64,000 nt of DNA, from NCBI RefSeq assembly GCF_026410285.1, contig NZ_JAPMLP010000003.1, positions 62,001 through 126,000 on the forward strand, written 5' to 3'. The notes below the pieces were generated by a model, which was not told the origin of the DNA, searched no databases, and saw only the letters and a program-made list of their open reading frames with translations. Position numbers and translations under genes: made by a program. Source of the DNA: Sulfitobacter sp. F26169L. GTDB lineage: Bacteria; Pseudomonadota; Alphaproteobacteria; Rhodobacterales; Rhodobacteraceae. How positions within the stretch are numbered: position 1 is the first letter of the stretch; each line of letters opens with the position of its first letter. Of the stretch, positions 1 through 9,243 are shown piece after piece.

Positions 1-272
1 AGGCGCGATTTCAAAAAGGCGAGCCAAGCGGCCATGACCAGATAATCCGCCGCCAGTTCCAGCCGCAGTTCTTTGGCTTTTTCAACAAACGCGAGGTATT
101 GCCGCGCGAGTTGCAACACCGATACGCGGCGCAAGTCAACTTTTTGCGTGCGGCTGAGCGTAAGCAGCAGATCAAGCGGCCCCTCAAAGCCTTCGACATC
201 CACGATCAGCGCTTCGGCGGCCAGCCTGTCGGCAACTGCTGTGCTGTCTTCCTCGAAAATGTTGTCAGCCAT
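1..272 (-). CDS. scpA: segregation and condensation protein A, N-terminal part
   Basis: The 5' part of scpA, cut by the left edge of the window; about 90 residues are visible. ScpA is the kleisin of the bacterial SMC condensin and acts in chromosome segregation. The kleisin N-terminal signature VEGFEGPLDLLL is visible near residue 28, followed by helices containing LAADYLVMAAWLAFLKSR. The ATG overlaps the nagZ stop by 8 bases, so the pair is probably translationally coupled. The order SPOR protein, nagZ, scpA is, from family knowledge, typical of Rhodobacteraceae. It reads as a normal gene apart from the edge. Confidence 0.93.
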   Translation of the reverse strand, partial: MADNIFEEDSTAVADRLAAEALIVDVEGFEGPLDLLLTLSRTQKVDLRRVSVLQLARQYLAFVEKAKELRLELAADYLVMAAWLAFLKSR

Positions 273-1284
273 TCACACCCTCGCCCAACAGCGTCTTAAG
301 CTGCGCTTCAAGGGCGGGAATGTCAATGTCATCGGGGGTCTGGCGATAGCTGAGCGCACGCAATGCGCGCCGCTGTGCTGGCTCCGACATTTCTCCTGCG
401 GCAGTGGCCACCTCGCCCCGCTCGGCCAGTGTGCCGTTGCAATGCAGGATCACATCGCACCCTGCTGCCAATGCAGCTTTGCTTAGATCGGTCAGCGAAC
501 CGGATAGCGCTTTCATCGAGATGTCATCGGTCATAATCAGGTTGTCAAACCCGATGTCCTCTCGGATCACCTGCATCATCGGGCGCGAGAGCGTTGCCGG
601 ACTTGGATCAATAGCGTCATAGACAACATGCGCTGTCATTCCCATTGGTGTGTCCCGCAATGCCTTGAAGGGTGCAAAATCGACGCGCTCCAGATCATCG
701 CGGCTGGCAGAGACGCGGGGAAGTTCGAAGTGGCTGTCGGCGGTTGCGCGGCCATGTCCGGGAATATGTTTGATCACGGGCAATACGCCGCCTGCCAGCA
801 TACCGTCATTCGCCGCCTGCCCCATCAACGCAACCTGTTGCGCGGTCTGACCATAGCAGCGGTTTAGCAAAAATTCATGGGTGTCGGCACAGGGCACATC
901 GACCATCGGGGCGCAATTGCTATCGATGCCCAAGGCGTAAAGTTCGTGCGCGATCAGACGGAAACGGATATACATTGCTTTGGCGGCGTTATCACCTGCA
1001 GCTTGCACAAAATCCATCGGTGGCAACCATTCGCGCCAGGTCGGGGCGCGCAGACGTTGCACACGCCCGCCTTCCTGATCGATCGTGATGGGTGCATTGC
1101 GCCCGACAGCGTTGCGCAAATTATCGCACAGCGCGCGTACCTGATCAGGGGTATCGATGTTGCGCGCAAAAAGGATAAAGCCGAACGGGTTCGCATCGCG
1201 GAACAATGCTGTTTCATCGACCGTCAGGCGGTGGCCTGCCGCATCAAGGATAGTTGCGCCGAAACGCGCTGATGCAGTGCTCAC
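265..1284 (-). CDS. nagZ: beta-N-acetylhexosaminidase NagZ
   Basis: Glycoside hydrolase family 3 enzyme that removes N-acetylglucosamine from muropeptides during cytoplasmic cell-wall recycling. The family signature KHIPGHGRATADSH is near residue 170, and the catalytic-loop region MTDDISMKAL near residue 250. I prefer the GTG start at 1284 because its GTGA overlaps the stop of the SPOR gene by four bases; a TTG 21 bases upstream is also in frame. That gives about 339 residues, normal for NagZ. It sits between a SPOR-domain protein and scpA in one tight minus-strand run, which fits a cell-envelope and cell-division context. Confidence 0.93.
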   Translation of the reverse strand: MSTASARFGATILDAAGHRLTVDETALFRDANPFGFILFARNIDTPDQVRALCDNLRNAVGRNAPITIDQEGGRVQRLRAPTWREWLPPMDFVQAAGDNAAKAMYIRFRLIAHELYALGIDSNCAPMVDVPCADTHEFLLNRCYGQTAQQVALMGQAANDGMLAGGVLPVIKHIPGHGRATADSHFELPRVSASRDDLERVDFAPFKALRDTPMGMTAHVVYDAIDPSPATLSRPMMQVIREDIGFDNLIMTDDISMKALSGSLTDLSKAALAAGCDVILHCNGTLAERGEVATAAGEMSEPAQRRALRALSYRQTPDDIDIPALEAQLKTLLGEGVNG

Positions 1285-2252
1285 CGTGTCACCACCGGGA
1301 TGCAATCCACGCTTTCCGCAACCAGCGCCGAACAGAACCGGCGCGCATCGCCGATGTCTTCAAATCCGTGCGCGCGCAGGCGGTAGAAGGTCCGCCCGCC
1401 GGACTTCGCCTCCATCACAATGCGCTGCTTGCCTTCCATAAACGGAGCAAAGCGCGCGTTCAGCTTGCCCCATTGGGCGCGCGCGATTTCGGGTGTGTCA
1501 AACGCTCCCAACTGCACCAGACGCGTGCCAGCGGGCAGGCTTGCCGCATCCAGATCAAGCGAGGTTGTGCTGGCGGCCCCGACAACGGGTGCTACTGCGG
1601 CAGAGGCGGCGGTTGCGACAGCGCGTTTTGGCCGTACTGTCGGGCGCAGTGAAATGCGCATACCGTCCCCGTCGAACATGTCAGCCATGTCTTGTGTATC
1701 GACAGACGCCAGCACAGGAACACTCTCATCTTCCATCGGTTCCAGCGGCGCAACGCCGTTGGTCAGTTGCGCAACAATGCTGTCCACCGAACCCGATTCA
1801 AGCGCTTCGGCAAAGTCTTGTTCATCCGGCTGGGTAGATTGTGGTGTGACGGCAGGCGCAGCGGCGGCATCTTCGATTTCCGGCATCGGCTGGTCTTCGT
1901 CGTCCAGATCCGTGGGCTGCGGGGCAAGGCGCAGTTCTTCGGCCAATGCTTCTGACGATCCGATTGCCGCCACGGTATTAACCGATAGCCCCTGATGCTG
2001 CGCAAGCTGCCCGCCCGGATCTTCGGGGCGCGCGCGCATTTCACCTTGGGCGGCGCGTACAACGGGAATACCGGTAACATCACGCACCAGCAGTTTGTAC
2101 CCCCAGACGCCCACACCAACCACAAGCACAAGCGATACCGCAGCCCCCATCAGATTGGTCAGCTTGCCCAGCGATCCACGCGACGAAACCGCATATTCGG
2201 GATGTTGATGCCCTGCAAACCCCTCCTGAGGGTTTTGTGTGTAATCTGCCAT
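1281..2252 (-). CDS. SPOR domain-containing envelope protein
   Basis: Predicted bitopic inner-membrane protein. A cytoplasmic N-terminus is followed by one membrane segment (LMGAAVSLVLVVGVGVWGYKLLV, split here as LMGAAVSLVLVV and GVGVWGYKLLV) near residues 35-57. A long acidic, low-complexity periplasmic linker follows, and then a C-terminal SPOR-like domain (GTRLVQLGAFDTPEIARAQW onward), which in this family binds denuded peptidoglycan at the septum. I chose the ATG at 2252 because AGAGAGG lies just upstream; an in-frame start at 2294 would add 14 residues. It lies between argS and nagZ and overlaps nagZ by four bases. Confidence 0.85.
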   Translation of the reverse strand: MADYTQNPQEGFAGHQHPEYAVSSRGSLGKLTNLMGAAVSLVLVVGVGVWGYKLLVRDVTGIPVVRAAQGEMRARPEDPGGQLAQHQGLSVNTVAAIGSSEALAEELRLAPQPTDLDDEDQPMPEIEDAAAAPAVTPQSTQPDEQDFAEALESGSVDSIVAQLTNGVAPLEPMEDESVPVLASVDTQDMADMFDGDGMRISLRPTVRPKRAVATAASAAVAPVVGAASTTSLDLDAASLPAGTRLVQLGAFDTPEIARAQWGKLNARFAPFMEGKQRIVMEAKSGGRTFYRLRAHGFEDIGDARRFCSALVAESVDCIPVVTR

Positions 2253-2325
2253 TTTTGCCTCTCTGCCCGCGCGATACAATGCCGCGCGGATCATATTCCA
2301 GTTGCCTGCACCCTTGCGGGGTTGC

Positions 2326-4071
2326 TTAACGCATCTCTTCCGCAGGTGTTACGCCAAGGATACCCAAGCCCGCTGCAATTACAATCGCAACAGACCGCGC
2401 AAGCGCAATTTTCGCCTGTGATGTTGCAGGATCGTCCTCCTGGATGAACCGCAGGCCTGTTTCGGCATTGCCGAGATTCCAGAACCCGTGCAAATCGCCG
2501 GCCAGTTCATAGAGATAAAAGGCGATGCGGTGGGGTTCGTTGGTGCGCGCTGCTGTTTCGACCAGACGGGGCCATTCGGCGACCTTGCGCAGCAAGGCAA
2601 GCTCGGCGGTGTGATCCAGCTTTGACAGGTCCGCCGCCTTCAGCGCAGCTTCGCTGACGTCGATACCGGCATCGGCAGCTTTACGCATGACCGACGCCAC
2701 ACGCGCATGTGCATATTGAACGTAGAACACAGGGTTGTCGCGCGATTGCTCCATCACTTTGTCAAAGTCGAAATCCAGCGGCGCATCGTTTTTGCGCGTT
2801 AGCATGACAAAACGGGTGACATCGCTGCCGACCTCGTCAATCAGATCGCGCAGGGTGACAAAGTTACCCGCCCGTTTGGACATTTTGAATTCTTCGCCGT
2901 TTTTGAACAACTTAACGAGCTGCGTTAATTTGATATCCAGCGGCACCTTCCCCCCCGACAACGCATGCACCGCGGCCTTCATCCGCTTGACATAGCCGCC
3001 GTGATCCGCGCCGAACACGTTGATCAGCGCATCATAGCCGCGCTCGACCTTGTCGTTGTGATAGGCGATATCGGGCGCAAAATATGTCCACGCGCCATCG
3101 TTTTTCTGGATCGGGCGGTCCTGATCATCGCCGAACTCGGTGGATTTGAACAAGGTTTGCTCGCGCGCCTCCCAATCATCGGGCAGCTTGCCCTTTGGCG
3201 GCTCGAGCGTGCCACGATAGATCAGGCCCATATCGTCCAGCTTTTTCAGGCAGGCTTCGATCTTGCCGGTGTTGTAAAGCGACTTTTCGGAAAAGAAGCG
3301 GTCCATCTTGACGCCAAGCTGCGCAAGATCGGCGCGGATCAGGTCCATCATTTCGTCGGTCGCAAAATTGCGGATCGGTTCAAGCCAGACCTCTTCGGGC
3401 TGGCCCAGGTATTTGTCTCCGACTTCGTCTTTCAGCTTTTCACCAACCGGTATCAGGTAATCTCCCGGATAGGTGCCATCGGGGAAGGCCACATCCTGAC
3501 CGTGCGCCTCTTGATAGCGCAGGTAGACCGAGCGGGCCAAAGCATCGATCTGGTTGCCGCCATCGTTGATTACATATTCGCGCGTCACGTCCCAGCCTGC
3601 GAATTCCAGCAGTGATGCAAGCGCATCCCCAAAAACCGCGCCGCGGGTGTGACCCACATGCAAAGGGCCAGTCGGGTTGGCCGAGACATATTCGACGTTA
3701 ACCGATTTTCCCGCACCCAGATCACCACGGCCATAATCCGTGCCAGAGTTCAGCACGTCGAGCGCAACATTCTGCCAGACAGAAGGCGCAAGGCGTAGGT
3801 TCAAAAACCCCGGCCCGGCTACATCAGCGGATGTTATCCGTGGATCATCTGCGAGATGTGCCGCCAGCTTTTCCGCGATGTCGCGCGGCTTCATTCCTGC
3901 GGGTTTGGCCAACACCATCGCCGCGTTGGTTGCCATATCACCGTGCGCGGGATCGCGCGGCGGCTCTGTGGTGACGTTATCGGTGGACAGGCCCGCAGGC
4001 AAATCACCAGCGGCAACCATTGCGTCCAGCGCGCTGACCACAAGAGTACGGATATCGGCAAATAAGTTCAT
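2326..4071 (-). CDS. argS: arginyl-tRNA synthetase
   Basis: Class I aminoacyl-tRNA synthetase charging tRNA-Arg in the cytoplasm; 581 residues, normal for the family. The N-terminal additional domain is followed by the HIGH-type motif in [14 protein letters not shown] near residue 130. The KMSKS loop appears as FKMSKRAGN near residue 395, and the anticodon-binding DALR-type domain occupies the last 120 residues ([16 protein letters not shown] onward). It is the first gene of a minus-strand run with the SPOR gene, nagZ and scpA. The ATG at 4071 is well placed for a full N-terminus. Confidence 0.97.
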   Translation of the reverse strand: MNLFADIRTLVVSALDAMVAAGDLPAGLSTDNVTTEPPRDPAHGDMATNAAMVLAKPAGMKPRDIAEKLAAHLADDPRITSADVAGPGFLNLRLAPSVWQNVALDVLNSGTDYGRGDLGAGKSVNVEYVSANPTGPLHVGHTRGAVFGDALASLLEFAGWDVTREYVINDGGNQIDALARSVYLRYQEAHGQDVAFPDGTYPGDYLIPVGEKLKDEVGDKYLGQPEEVWLEPIRNFATDEMMDLIRADLAQLGVKMDRFFSEKSLYNTGKIEACLKKLDDMGLIYRGTLEPPKGKLPDDWEAREQTLFKSTEFGDDQDRPIQKNDGAWTYFAPDIAYHNDKVERGYDALINVFGADHGGYVKRMKAAVHALSGGKVPLDIKLTQLVKLFKNGEEFKMSKRAGNFVTLRDLIDEVGSDVTRFVMLTRKNDAPLDFDFDKVMEQSRDNPVFYVQYAHARVASVMRKAADAGIDVSEAALKAADLSKLDHTAELALLRKVAEWPRLVETAARTNEPHRIAFYLYELAGDLHGFWNLGNAETGLRFIQEDDPATSQAKIALARSVAIVIAAGLGILGVTPAEEMR

Positions 4072-4139
4072 GTCAGGGCTTTCGACGGTTTTGGGTGATT
4101 TAATTGGCTTTCATTTACCACTTGAACGCGGCACGTCAA

Positions 4140-4745
4140 TCACAGGCGCAACTCTGCGCCGGTCAACGTGCCCATAGACTTTGCCAAAAGGCCGACGACA
4201 GCGGTGCGCGCAGGCTTTACCGCCCCTTCACCGACGTTAATCAGGTTCAGCGTCAATCCGTCACGGCGCAAGGCATGCGCAAACGCGGCCTGCGCCGACA
4301 CCAGCGCGGGCGCCATCGCTCCCGTGGCCACATCAAGCGCCTGTTCGGGGCGGGCAACCACGGTCACGATCTGCCCTTCGCGGGCGGACAATGCGGGCAT
4401 GAAGCCCTGCACGATGCCTTGCAGGATGGCCACGTTTTGATCGATCCGCGCAGGATTGCGCAGCGGCATCAAGTTCAGCACCGCATCAAGACGCGCTTCA
4501 CCCCACTGGCGGCCCACACGGCGCAGCGCTTCTTCCGGTGGCTCTTTCAGCGTCAACGGCACGGCATGTTCGATCTGGCGAAGTGTCTGCGCATCGGTAT
4601 CGGCGGCAACCACCCGCGCACCGGAGGCGCGCAAGGCACGCACCATCGCCCGACCAAAACCGCAACACGCCCCCAGCACAATAATACGCTGGCCTTGCAG
4701 TATTCCTGCGGGGCGGCTCACGACTTTTGTATCCGTATCTAGCAT
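4140..4745 (-). CDS. short-chain dehydrogenase-like protein, catalytic residues absent
   Basis: A 201-residue Rossmann-fold protein of the SDR superfamily. The nucleotide-binding glycine motif is visible as VLGACCGFGRAMVRAL near residue 23, with an acidic residue (AADTD) at the end of strand 2. The usual catalytic Tyr-x3-Lys is not visible: the equivalent helix reads ALVSAQAAFAHAL. It may therefore be a non-catalytic or divergent relative. It starts three bases after the dgt stop with the purine-rich GGGGGATAGG upstream, so it is probably cotranscribed with dgt. Its function is unknown. Confidence 0.7.
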   Translation of the reverse strand: MLDTDTKVVSRPAGILQGQRIIVLGACCGFGRAMVRALRASGARVVAADTDAQTLRQIEHAVPLTLKEPPEEALRRVGRQWGEARLDAVLNLMPLRNPARIDQNVAILQGIVQGFMPALSAREGQIVTVVARPEQALDVATGAMAPALVSAQAAFAHALRRDGLTLNLINVGEGAVKPARTAVVGLLAKSMGTLTGAELRL

Positions 4746-4748
4746 ATC

Positions 4749-5927
4749 CTATCCCCCATGTTTCATCTGAACACCTGCGTCCGGCGTACCGCCAATCAAA
4801 CGCCTGTGTTCCTGCAGTGCAAAACGGTCTGTCATGCCTGCAATATAATCCGCAACGATCCGCGCCAGCATTGTACGGTCTGCGGCAGCATCGGCAATAT
4901 AATTTGACCAATCCGGCGGCATCAACCCGGGCTGCTCCAGAAACAAGGGGAACAATTCCTCTACCACGCCGGTCACTTCGGCACGGATTTTCATCACCGC
5001 AGGCGCGCGGTACATGCGGGTGAACAGAAACTGCCGGATCTGGCGCAAATCCTGCCAGACAGATGCGGAAAACCGGATCACGGGACGACCAAGGGTGCGA
5101 ATATCCTCAACACTGGCCGCACCGGAGCTTTCCAGCAAATCGCGCGACGTTTCGATCACATCCGCCACCATCACGCCAAATACGCGCCGCAGCGCTTCAT
5201 GGCGGCGGCGATACCCATCCAGATCGGGGTGCAGCGCGTCAACCTCGGCATAGGCAGCACCGATCAACGGCAATTGCGCAATGTCATCCTCCGAGAACAG
5301 TCCCGCGCGCAGCCCGTCATGCAGATCGTGGTTGTTGTAGGCGATATCATCGGACAGCGCCGCGACCTGCGCTTCGGCGCTGGCATGTGTGTGCAGTTCC
5401 AGATCGTGAAGGCGGTTATAATCGGCCAGCGCATGGGGAAGATCCCCCACAACAGGGCCGTTGTGCTTTGCAATGCCTTCCAGCGTCTCCCATGTCAGGT
5501 TCAGCCCGTCAAAACCTGCATAATGGCGCTCAAGCGAGGTGACGATCTTGATCGCCTGTGCATTGTGGTCAAACCCGCCGTAGGGCGCCATCAGCGCATG
5601 TAACGCATCCTCGCCCGTGTGACCGAACGGCGGATGTCCCAGATCATGCGCCAGCGCGACAGCCTCGGTCAGCTCGCCGTTAAGGTGCAGCGCCCCTGCA
5701 ATCGTGCGCGCGACCTGCGCAACCTCGATCGAATGGGTCAGGCGGGTGCGGTAGTAATCGCCCTCATGTTCGACGAACACTTGCGTCTTGTGTTTTAACC
5801 GGCGGAACGCGCTGGAATGGATGATCCGGTCACGGTCACGCTGAAAGCACGAGCGGAAACTGCTCTCCTCCTCCGGTACACGCCGGCCACGGGCCAGATC
5901 GGGTTCGCAGGCGTAGGATGCGCGCAT
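4749..5927 (-). CDS. dgt: dGTP triphosphohydrolase-like HD protein
   Basis: Deoxyguanosinetriphosphate triphosphohydrolase-like protein, a metal-dependent HD-domain enzyme that hydrolyses dNTPs to deoxynucleosides and triphosphate. The HD signature is clear: RLTHSIEVAQVARTIAG followed by AHDLGHPPFGHTGED, with a later DDIAYNNHDLHDG supplying further metal and helix residues. The start at 5927 begins MRASYACEPD, which is typical, and has GGAG upstream; the frame stays open to 5966. It is divergently arranged with the IscA-type gene at 6023. Confidence 0.9.
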   Translation of the reverse strand: MRASYACEPDLARGRRVPEEESSFRSCFQRDRDRIIHSSAFRRLKHKTQVFVEHEGDYYRTRLTHSIEVAQVARTIAGALHLNGELTEAVALAHDLGHPPFGHTGEDALHALMAPYGGFDHNAQAIKIVTSLERHYAGFDGLNLTWETLEGIAKHNGPVVGDLPHALADYNRLHDLELHTHASAEAQVAALSDDIAYNNHDLHDGLRAGLFSEDDIAQLPLIGAAYAEVDALHPDLDGYRRRHEALRRVFGVMVADVIETSRDLLESSGAASVEDIRTLGRPVIRFSASVWQDLRQIRQFLFTRMYRAPAVMKIRAEVTGVVEELFPLFLEQPGLMPPDWSNYIADAAADRTMLARIVADYIAGMTDRFALQEHRRLIGGTPDAGVQMKHGG

Positions 5928-6022
5928 TTGCAAAGTCTCCTGTAACGCGGTGCTTGTACACTGCATGGTGCAATTCTATATTACGCATACGCCCTAATGG
6001 AAACACACTGCGGAGTGACCCC

Positions 6023-6346
6023 ATGAACCTGCCCCCGAAAGTGACCGAACGCGCCTTTGAACGCCTGAGCGAGATCGGCGCAGCCACCGAGGGCAAGGTG
6101 CTGCGCGTGGCTGTTGAAGGCGGCGGATGCTCGGGCTTCCAGTACGAAATTGCGCTGGACGAAGCCAAGGATGATGATCTGTTGCTGGAAGGCGGCGGCG
6201 AAACCGTAGTGATCGACAGCGTCTCGCTGCCGTTTCTGGCGAACGCGGTGATTGATTTCAGCGAAGAACTGATCGGCGCGCGGTTTGTCATTGAAAACCC
6301 CAACGCATCGTCGTCGTGCGGGTGTGGCACGTCCTTTTCAATGTAA
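6023..6346 (+). CDS. iron-sulfur cluster insertion protein, IscA/ErpA (HesB) family
   Basis: A-type carrier of 107 residues that accepts Fe-S clusters and delivers them to apoproteins. The three conserved cysteines are present: Cys36 in GGGCSGFQYE, and Cys99 and Cys101 in the C-terminal SSCGCGTSFSM. The ATG at 6023 was chosen because the family N-terminus begins just there (MNLPPKVTERAFERL) and GGAG lies upstream. It stands alone, followed by xth. The family is certain; ErpA is the likeliest member but cannot be separated from IscA by eye. Confidence 0.9.
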   Translation: MNLPPKVTERAFERLSEIGAATEGKVLRVAVEGGGCSGFQYEIALDEAKDDDLLLEGGGETVVIDSVSLPFLANAVIDFSEELIGARFVIENPNASSSCGCGTSFSM

Positions 6347-6418
6347 CGGCGGGGCGCGCTTGCCCTGCCCCGTCAATTAGGCGATATCAAAGGCACCCGT
6401 GAAAAGGAGCCTTGCGCC

Positions 6419-7228
6419 ATGAAGATCGCCACATTCAACATCAACGGCATCAAGGCCCGCATCAATGCCCTGCCCGACTGGCTGGATGAAGCGCAACCCG
6501 ATGTTGTGCTGATGCAAGAAATCAAGTCGATTGACGAAGCCTTCCCGCGCGAAATTTTCGAAGAGCGTGGATATAACGTAGAAGTCCACGGGCAGAAATC
6601 ATTCAACGGTGTCGGCGTCCTGTCAAAACTCCCGCTGGAGGACGTGACCCGCGGCTTGCCAGGTGATGACGACGACGAACAGGCGCGCTACATCGAGGCG
6701 ACAGTCGTGGGCGAAAACCACTCTGTCCGGCTGTGCGGATTATACCTGCCCAACGGCAACCCTGTGGAGGTGAGCGAGAACGGCGTGCCTGTCGCGGGCG
6801 GCAAATTTGCCTATAAACTCGCGTGGATGGATCGTTTGCAGGCCCGTGCGAAAGAACTGCTGGCAGAGGAAACACCGTTTCTGATGGCGGGCGATTATAA
6901 CATCATCCCACAATCCGAAGACGCCGCCAAACCAGACAGCTGGCGTGGTGATGCGCTGTTTCATCCGCTAAGTCTTGCAAAATGGCGTGCGCTGCTGAAC
7001 CTCGGCCTGACGGAAGCATTCCGCGCACGGACACAGGCAGCTGGGCATTACAGCTTTTGGGACTATCAGGCCGGCGCGTGGAACCGCAATAACGGCATCC
7101 GCATCGACCACTTTTTGATGTGCCCCTACACCGCCGACAGGCTGGTGGATTGCCAGATCGACAAAGACGTTCGCGCGCGCGAGAAACCCTCCGATCACGT
7201 GCCAGTTTGGGTCGAACTGGACCTTTAG
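6419..7228 (+). CDS. xth: exodeoxyribonuclease III
   Basis: AP endonuclease and 3'-5' exonuclease of the EEP superfamily, acting in base-excision repair. The family motifs appear in order: MKIATFNINGIKAR at the start, DVVLMQEIK with the metal-binding Glu near residue 36, NGVGVLSK, AGDYNIIP near residue 155, RIDHFL near residue 235 and the C-terminal SDHVPVW. The length of 269 is normal. AAAGGAGCC precedes the ATG. Its stop overlaps the stop region of the DegT-family gene on the opposite strand by four bases. Confidence 0.96.
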   Translation: MKIATFNINGIKARINALPDWLDEAQPDVVLMQEIKSIDEAFPREIFEERGYNVEVHGQKSFNGVGVLSKLPLEDVTRGLPGDDDDEQARYIEATVVGENHSVRLCGLYLPNGNPVEVSENGVPVAGGKFAYKLAWMDRLQARAKELLAEETPFLMAGDYNIIPQSEDAAKPDSWRGDALFHPLSLAKWRALLNLGLTEAFRARTQAAGHYSFWDYQAGAWNRNNGIRIDHFLMCPYTADRLVDCQIDKDVRAREKPSDHVPVWVELDL

Positions 7229-8415
7229 CCCCGCGCCGCCAACTTCTCGGACGCCATAGTCTCTGACAATGCGTCCAGAATAGTGGACGCCACCACGTCA
7301 CATTCCGCAAGGGAGAGCCGCGCCGGAAGGCGAACGTCACATGCGCGGTTCAGCATCGCGCGTGTCTTTGGCTGGTCGGGATTGTCTGCCAGAAAGTTCC
7401 AGTTCCAGAAGGCGCGCGCATTGTCTGTCGAGCGGCCGAAGACCTCGGCCTTTAGACCCTTGCCCGCCGCCGTTGCAACAAACGTGTCAACCTGCGCATC
7501 CGTCATATCAACCAGATTGAACTGGATCGAATCCGGTGCGCGCTGCTCAGACGGAAGGGACGCTGGGACGTCGACCCACGCCGAAGCCCCGATGATATCA
7601 GCAACGTAATCATGGTTGCGCCGGCCCTTCTGTACCCGCTGCGCCAGCACCGCCAGTTGGGGCCGGATCAACGCGGCCGACAGGGTGTTGAGCCGCAGGT
7701 TGTACAGCGGCAGCCTGTTCTGCCATTTTGCAAAGGCGTCGTGCAGGACTGGATGTTTTTTCCAGTTATGCTCATACGCGCCCGACATGATGACCGCCTG
7801 CGCAATCAGGTCTTCGTCATCGGTGATCATTATGCCGCCTTCACCGGCGTTCAGCAATTTATAGGACTGAAAGCTGAAACACCCCACCTTGCCGATGGTC
7901 CCGATGTTGCGCCCCGCCCAAGTGGTGCCAAGGCTGTGTGCGGCGTCTTCGATCACTGCAATACCGGCCTGATCGCACAGCGCCATGATCGCATCCATAT
8001 CGGATGTATGACCGCGCATATGGCTGATGATCACGGCCTGACATTCAGGCAGCTTGCGCGCGAAATCGTCAAGGTCGATCCGGTAGTTGCTGCCGCACTC
8101 GCACAGCACCGGAACACAATCCGCATGAATCACCGATGAAGGCACCGCAGCAAAGGTAAACGCAGGGATCAGAACCTTCGCATCACGCGGCAGGCCAAGT
8201 GCCTTGAGAGACAGGAAAAGTGCTGCCGAACACGACGAAACCGCCAGCGCGAACCTGCTGCCCAGTGCTGCGGCAAATTCACTTTCCAACAGTGCAACGG
8301 GCGATTGCTCGGAACCATAGCGGAACAGATCACCAGTCCTCAGAATTCGCTCAACCTCGGCCATGGCGGCGTCGGGAATACTTTCTGCTGCGGTCAGGTT
8401 TGGTAGCTCAGGCAT
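7225..8415 (-). CDS. DegT/DnrJ/EryC1/StrS family aminotransferase
   Basis: PLP-dependent enzyme of the sugar-nucleotide aminotransferase family; 396 residues. The PLP-contact motif IEDAAHSLG lies near residue 175, and the Schiff-base lysine lies in FSFQSYKLLNAGEGG near residue 205, matching the family signature of a serine/phenylalanine-rich stretch, Lys, then GEGG. Members usually aminate keto-sugars for surface polysaccharides, but no other sugar or glycan genes are nearby, so the substrate is unknown. It is 130 bases downstream of the HNH gene on the same strand. Confidence 0.85.
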   Translation of the reverse strand: MPELPNLTAAESIPDAAMAEVERILRTGDLFRYGSEQSPVALLESEFAAALGSRFALAVSSCSAALFLSLKALGLPRDAKVLIPAFTFAAVPSSVIHADCVPVLCECGSNYRIDLDDFARKLPECQAVIISHMRGHTSDMDAIMALCDQAGIAVIEDAAHSLGTTWAGRNIGTIGKVGCFSFQSYKLLNAGEGGIMITDDEDLIAQAVIMSGAYEHNWKKHPVLHDAFAKWQNRLPLYNLRLNTLSAALIRPQLAVLAQRVQKGRRNHDYVADIIGASAWVDVPASLPSEQRAPDSIQFNLVDMTDAQVDTFVATAAGKGLKAEVFGRSTDNARAFWNWNFLADNPDQPKTRAMLNRACDVRLPARLSLAECDVVASTILDALSETMASEKLAARG

Positions 8416-8545
8416 ATTACCCTCTAGACTTACATTTTAACGGGACAGCACAGTTCCGTGCAGGCACAACGATTGCGCCCTCTTATCAAGGGCTAAACGG
8501 AAACACCACAAAGGTTGAAACGATCGCCACACGAATGTTGGTTGC

Positions 8546-9130
8546 TCAGGCCAGCAGCTCTGCATCCCAGTACAGAAAATCCATCCAGCTGTCGTGCAGG
8601 TGGTTGGGCGGGAATTTACGACCGATATTGCGAAGCTCTTCAGCGCCGGGAATGCGCGGGGGCTTGCGTAGCCGGTATCCCGTCTGGTGCAACGCTTTTG
8701 ATCCCTTGCGCAGATTGCACGGCGAACAGGCTGCAACCACATTTTGCCAACTGGTCACACCACCGGATGCACGGGGGATCACATGATCAAAGGTCAGATC
8801 ACCCTTGGCGCCGCAATACTGGCAACAAAATTCATCCCGCAGAAATAAATTAAAGCGCGTGAAAGCCACGCGCTTTTGAGGTTTCACATAATCTTTCAAC
8901 ACCACCACAGACGGTATTCTCAGCGTTGTGGTGGGAGAATGTACGCATTCGTCATACTCCGCCACGATATCCACCCTGTCGAGGTATTTGGCCTTTACCG
9001 CTTCCTGCCATGACCACAGCGAAAGCGGGTAATAGCTGAGCGGACGGTAATCCGCGTTTAACACCAGCGCGGGGCTATGCTTCAACCCCGCCGGACTTCG
9101 CGTAAATTCGGTTCTAAAATCACCGTCCAT
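8546..9130 (-). CDS. HNH endonuclease
   Basis: Small protein with a C-terminal HNH/McrA-like nuclease domain. The zinc-binding CxxC pairs CCQYCG and CSPCN flank the catalytic stretch LTFDHVIPRASGG. The start was taken at 9130 (MDGDFRTEF), with GGTGG seven bases upstream; an ATG two codons earlier and further alternative starts up to 9229 are in frame. The N-terminal part (LVLNADYRPLSYYPLSLWSW) matches a widespread chromosomal HNH family of unknown role, apparently not phage-borne. It stands between the esterase and the DegT gene. Confidence 0.87.
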   Translation of the reverse strand: MDGDFRTEFTRSPAGLKHSPALVLNADYRPLSYYPLSLWSWQEAVKAKYLDRVDIVAEYDECVHSPTTTLRIPSVVVLKDYVKPQKRVAFTRFNLFLRDEFCCQYCGAKGDLTFDHVIPRASGGVTSWQNVVAACSPCNLRKGSKALHQTGYRLRKPPRIPGAEELRNIGRKFPPNHLHDSWMDFLYWDAELLA

Positions 9131-9243
9131 CCACATACCACCCGTTTGCCATCTGATACGACTATATCCGGTGATTTGAAGCTGGCAAGCCTCACGTTGC
9201 TGCGCGATGCGGCGCGCGAAGCAAGCCACGCTTTGCCGAAAGG

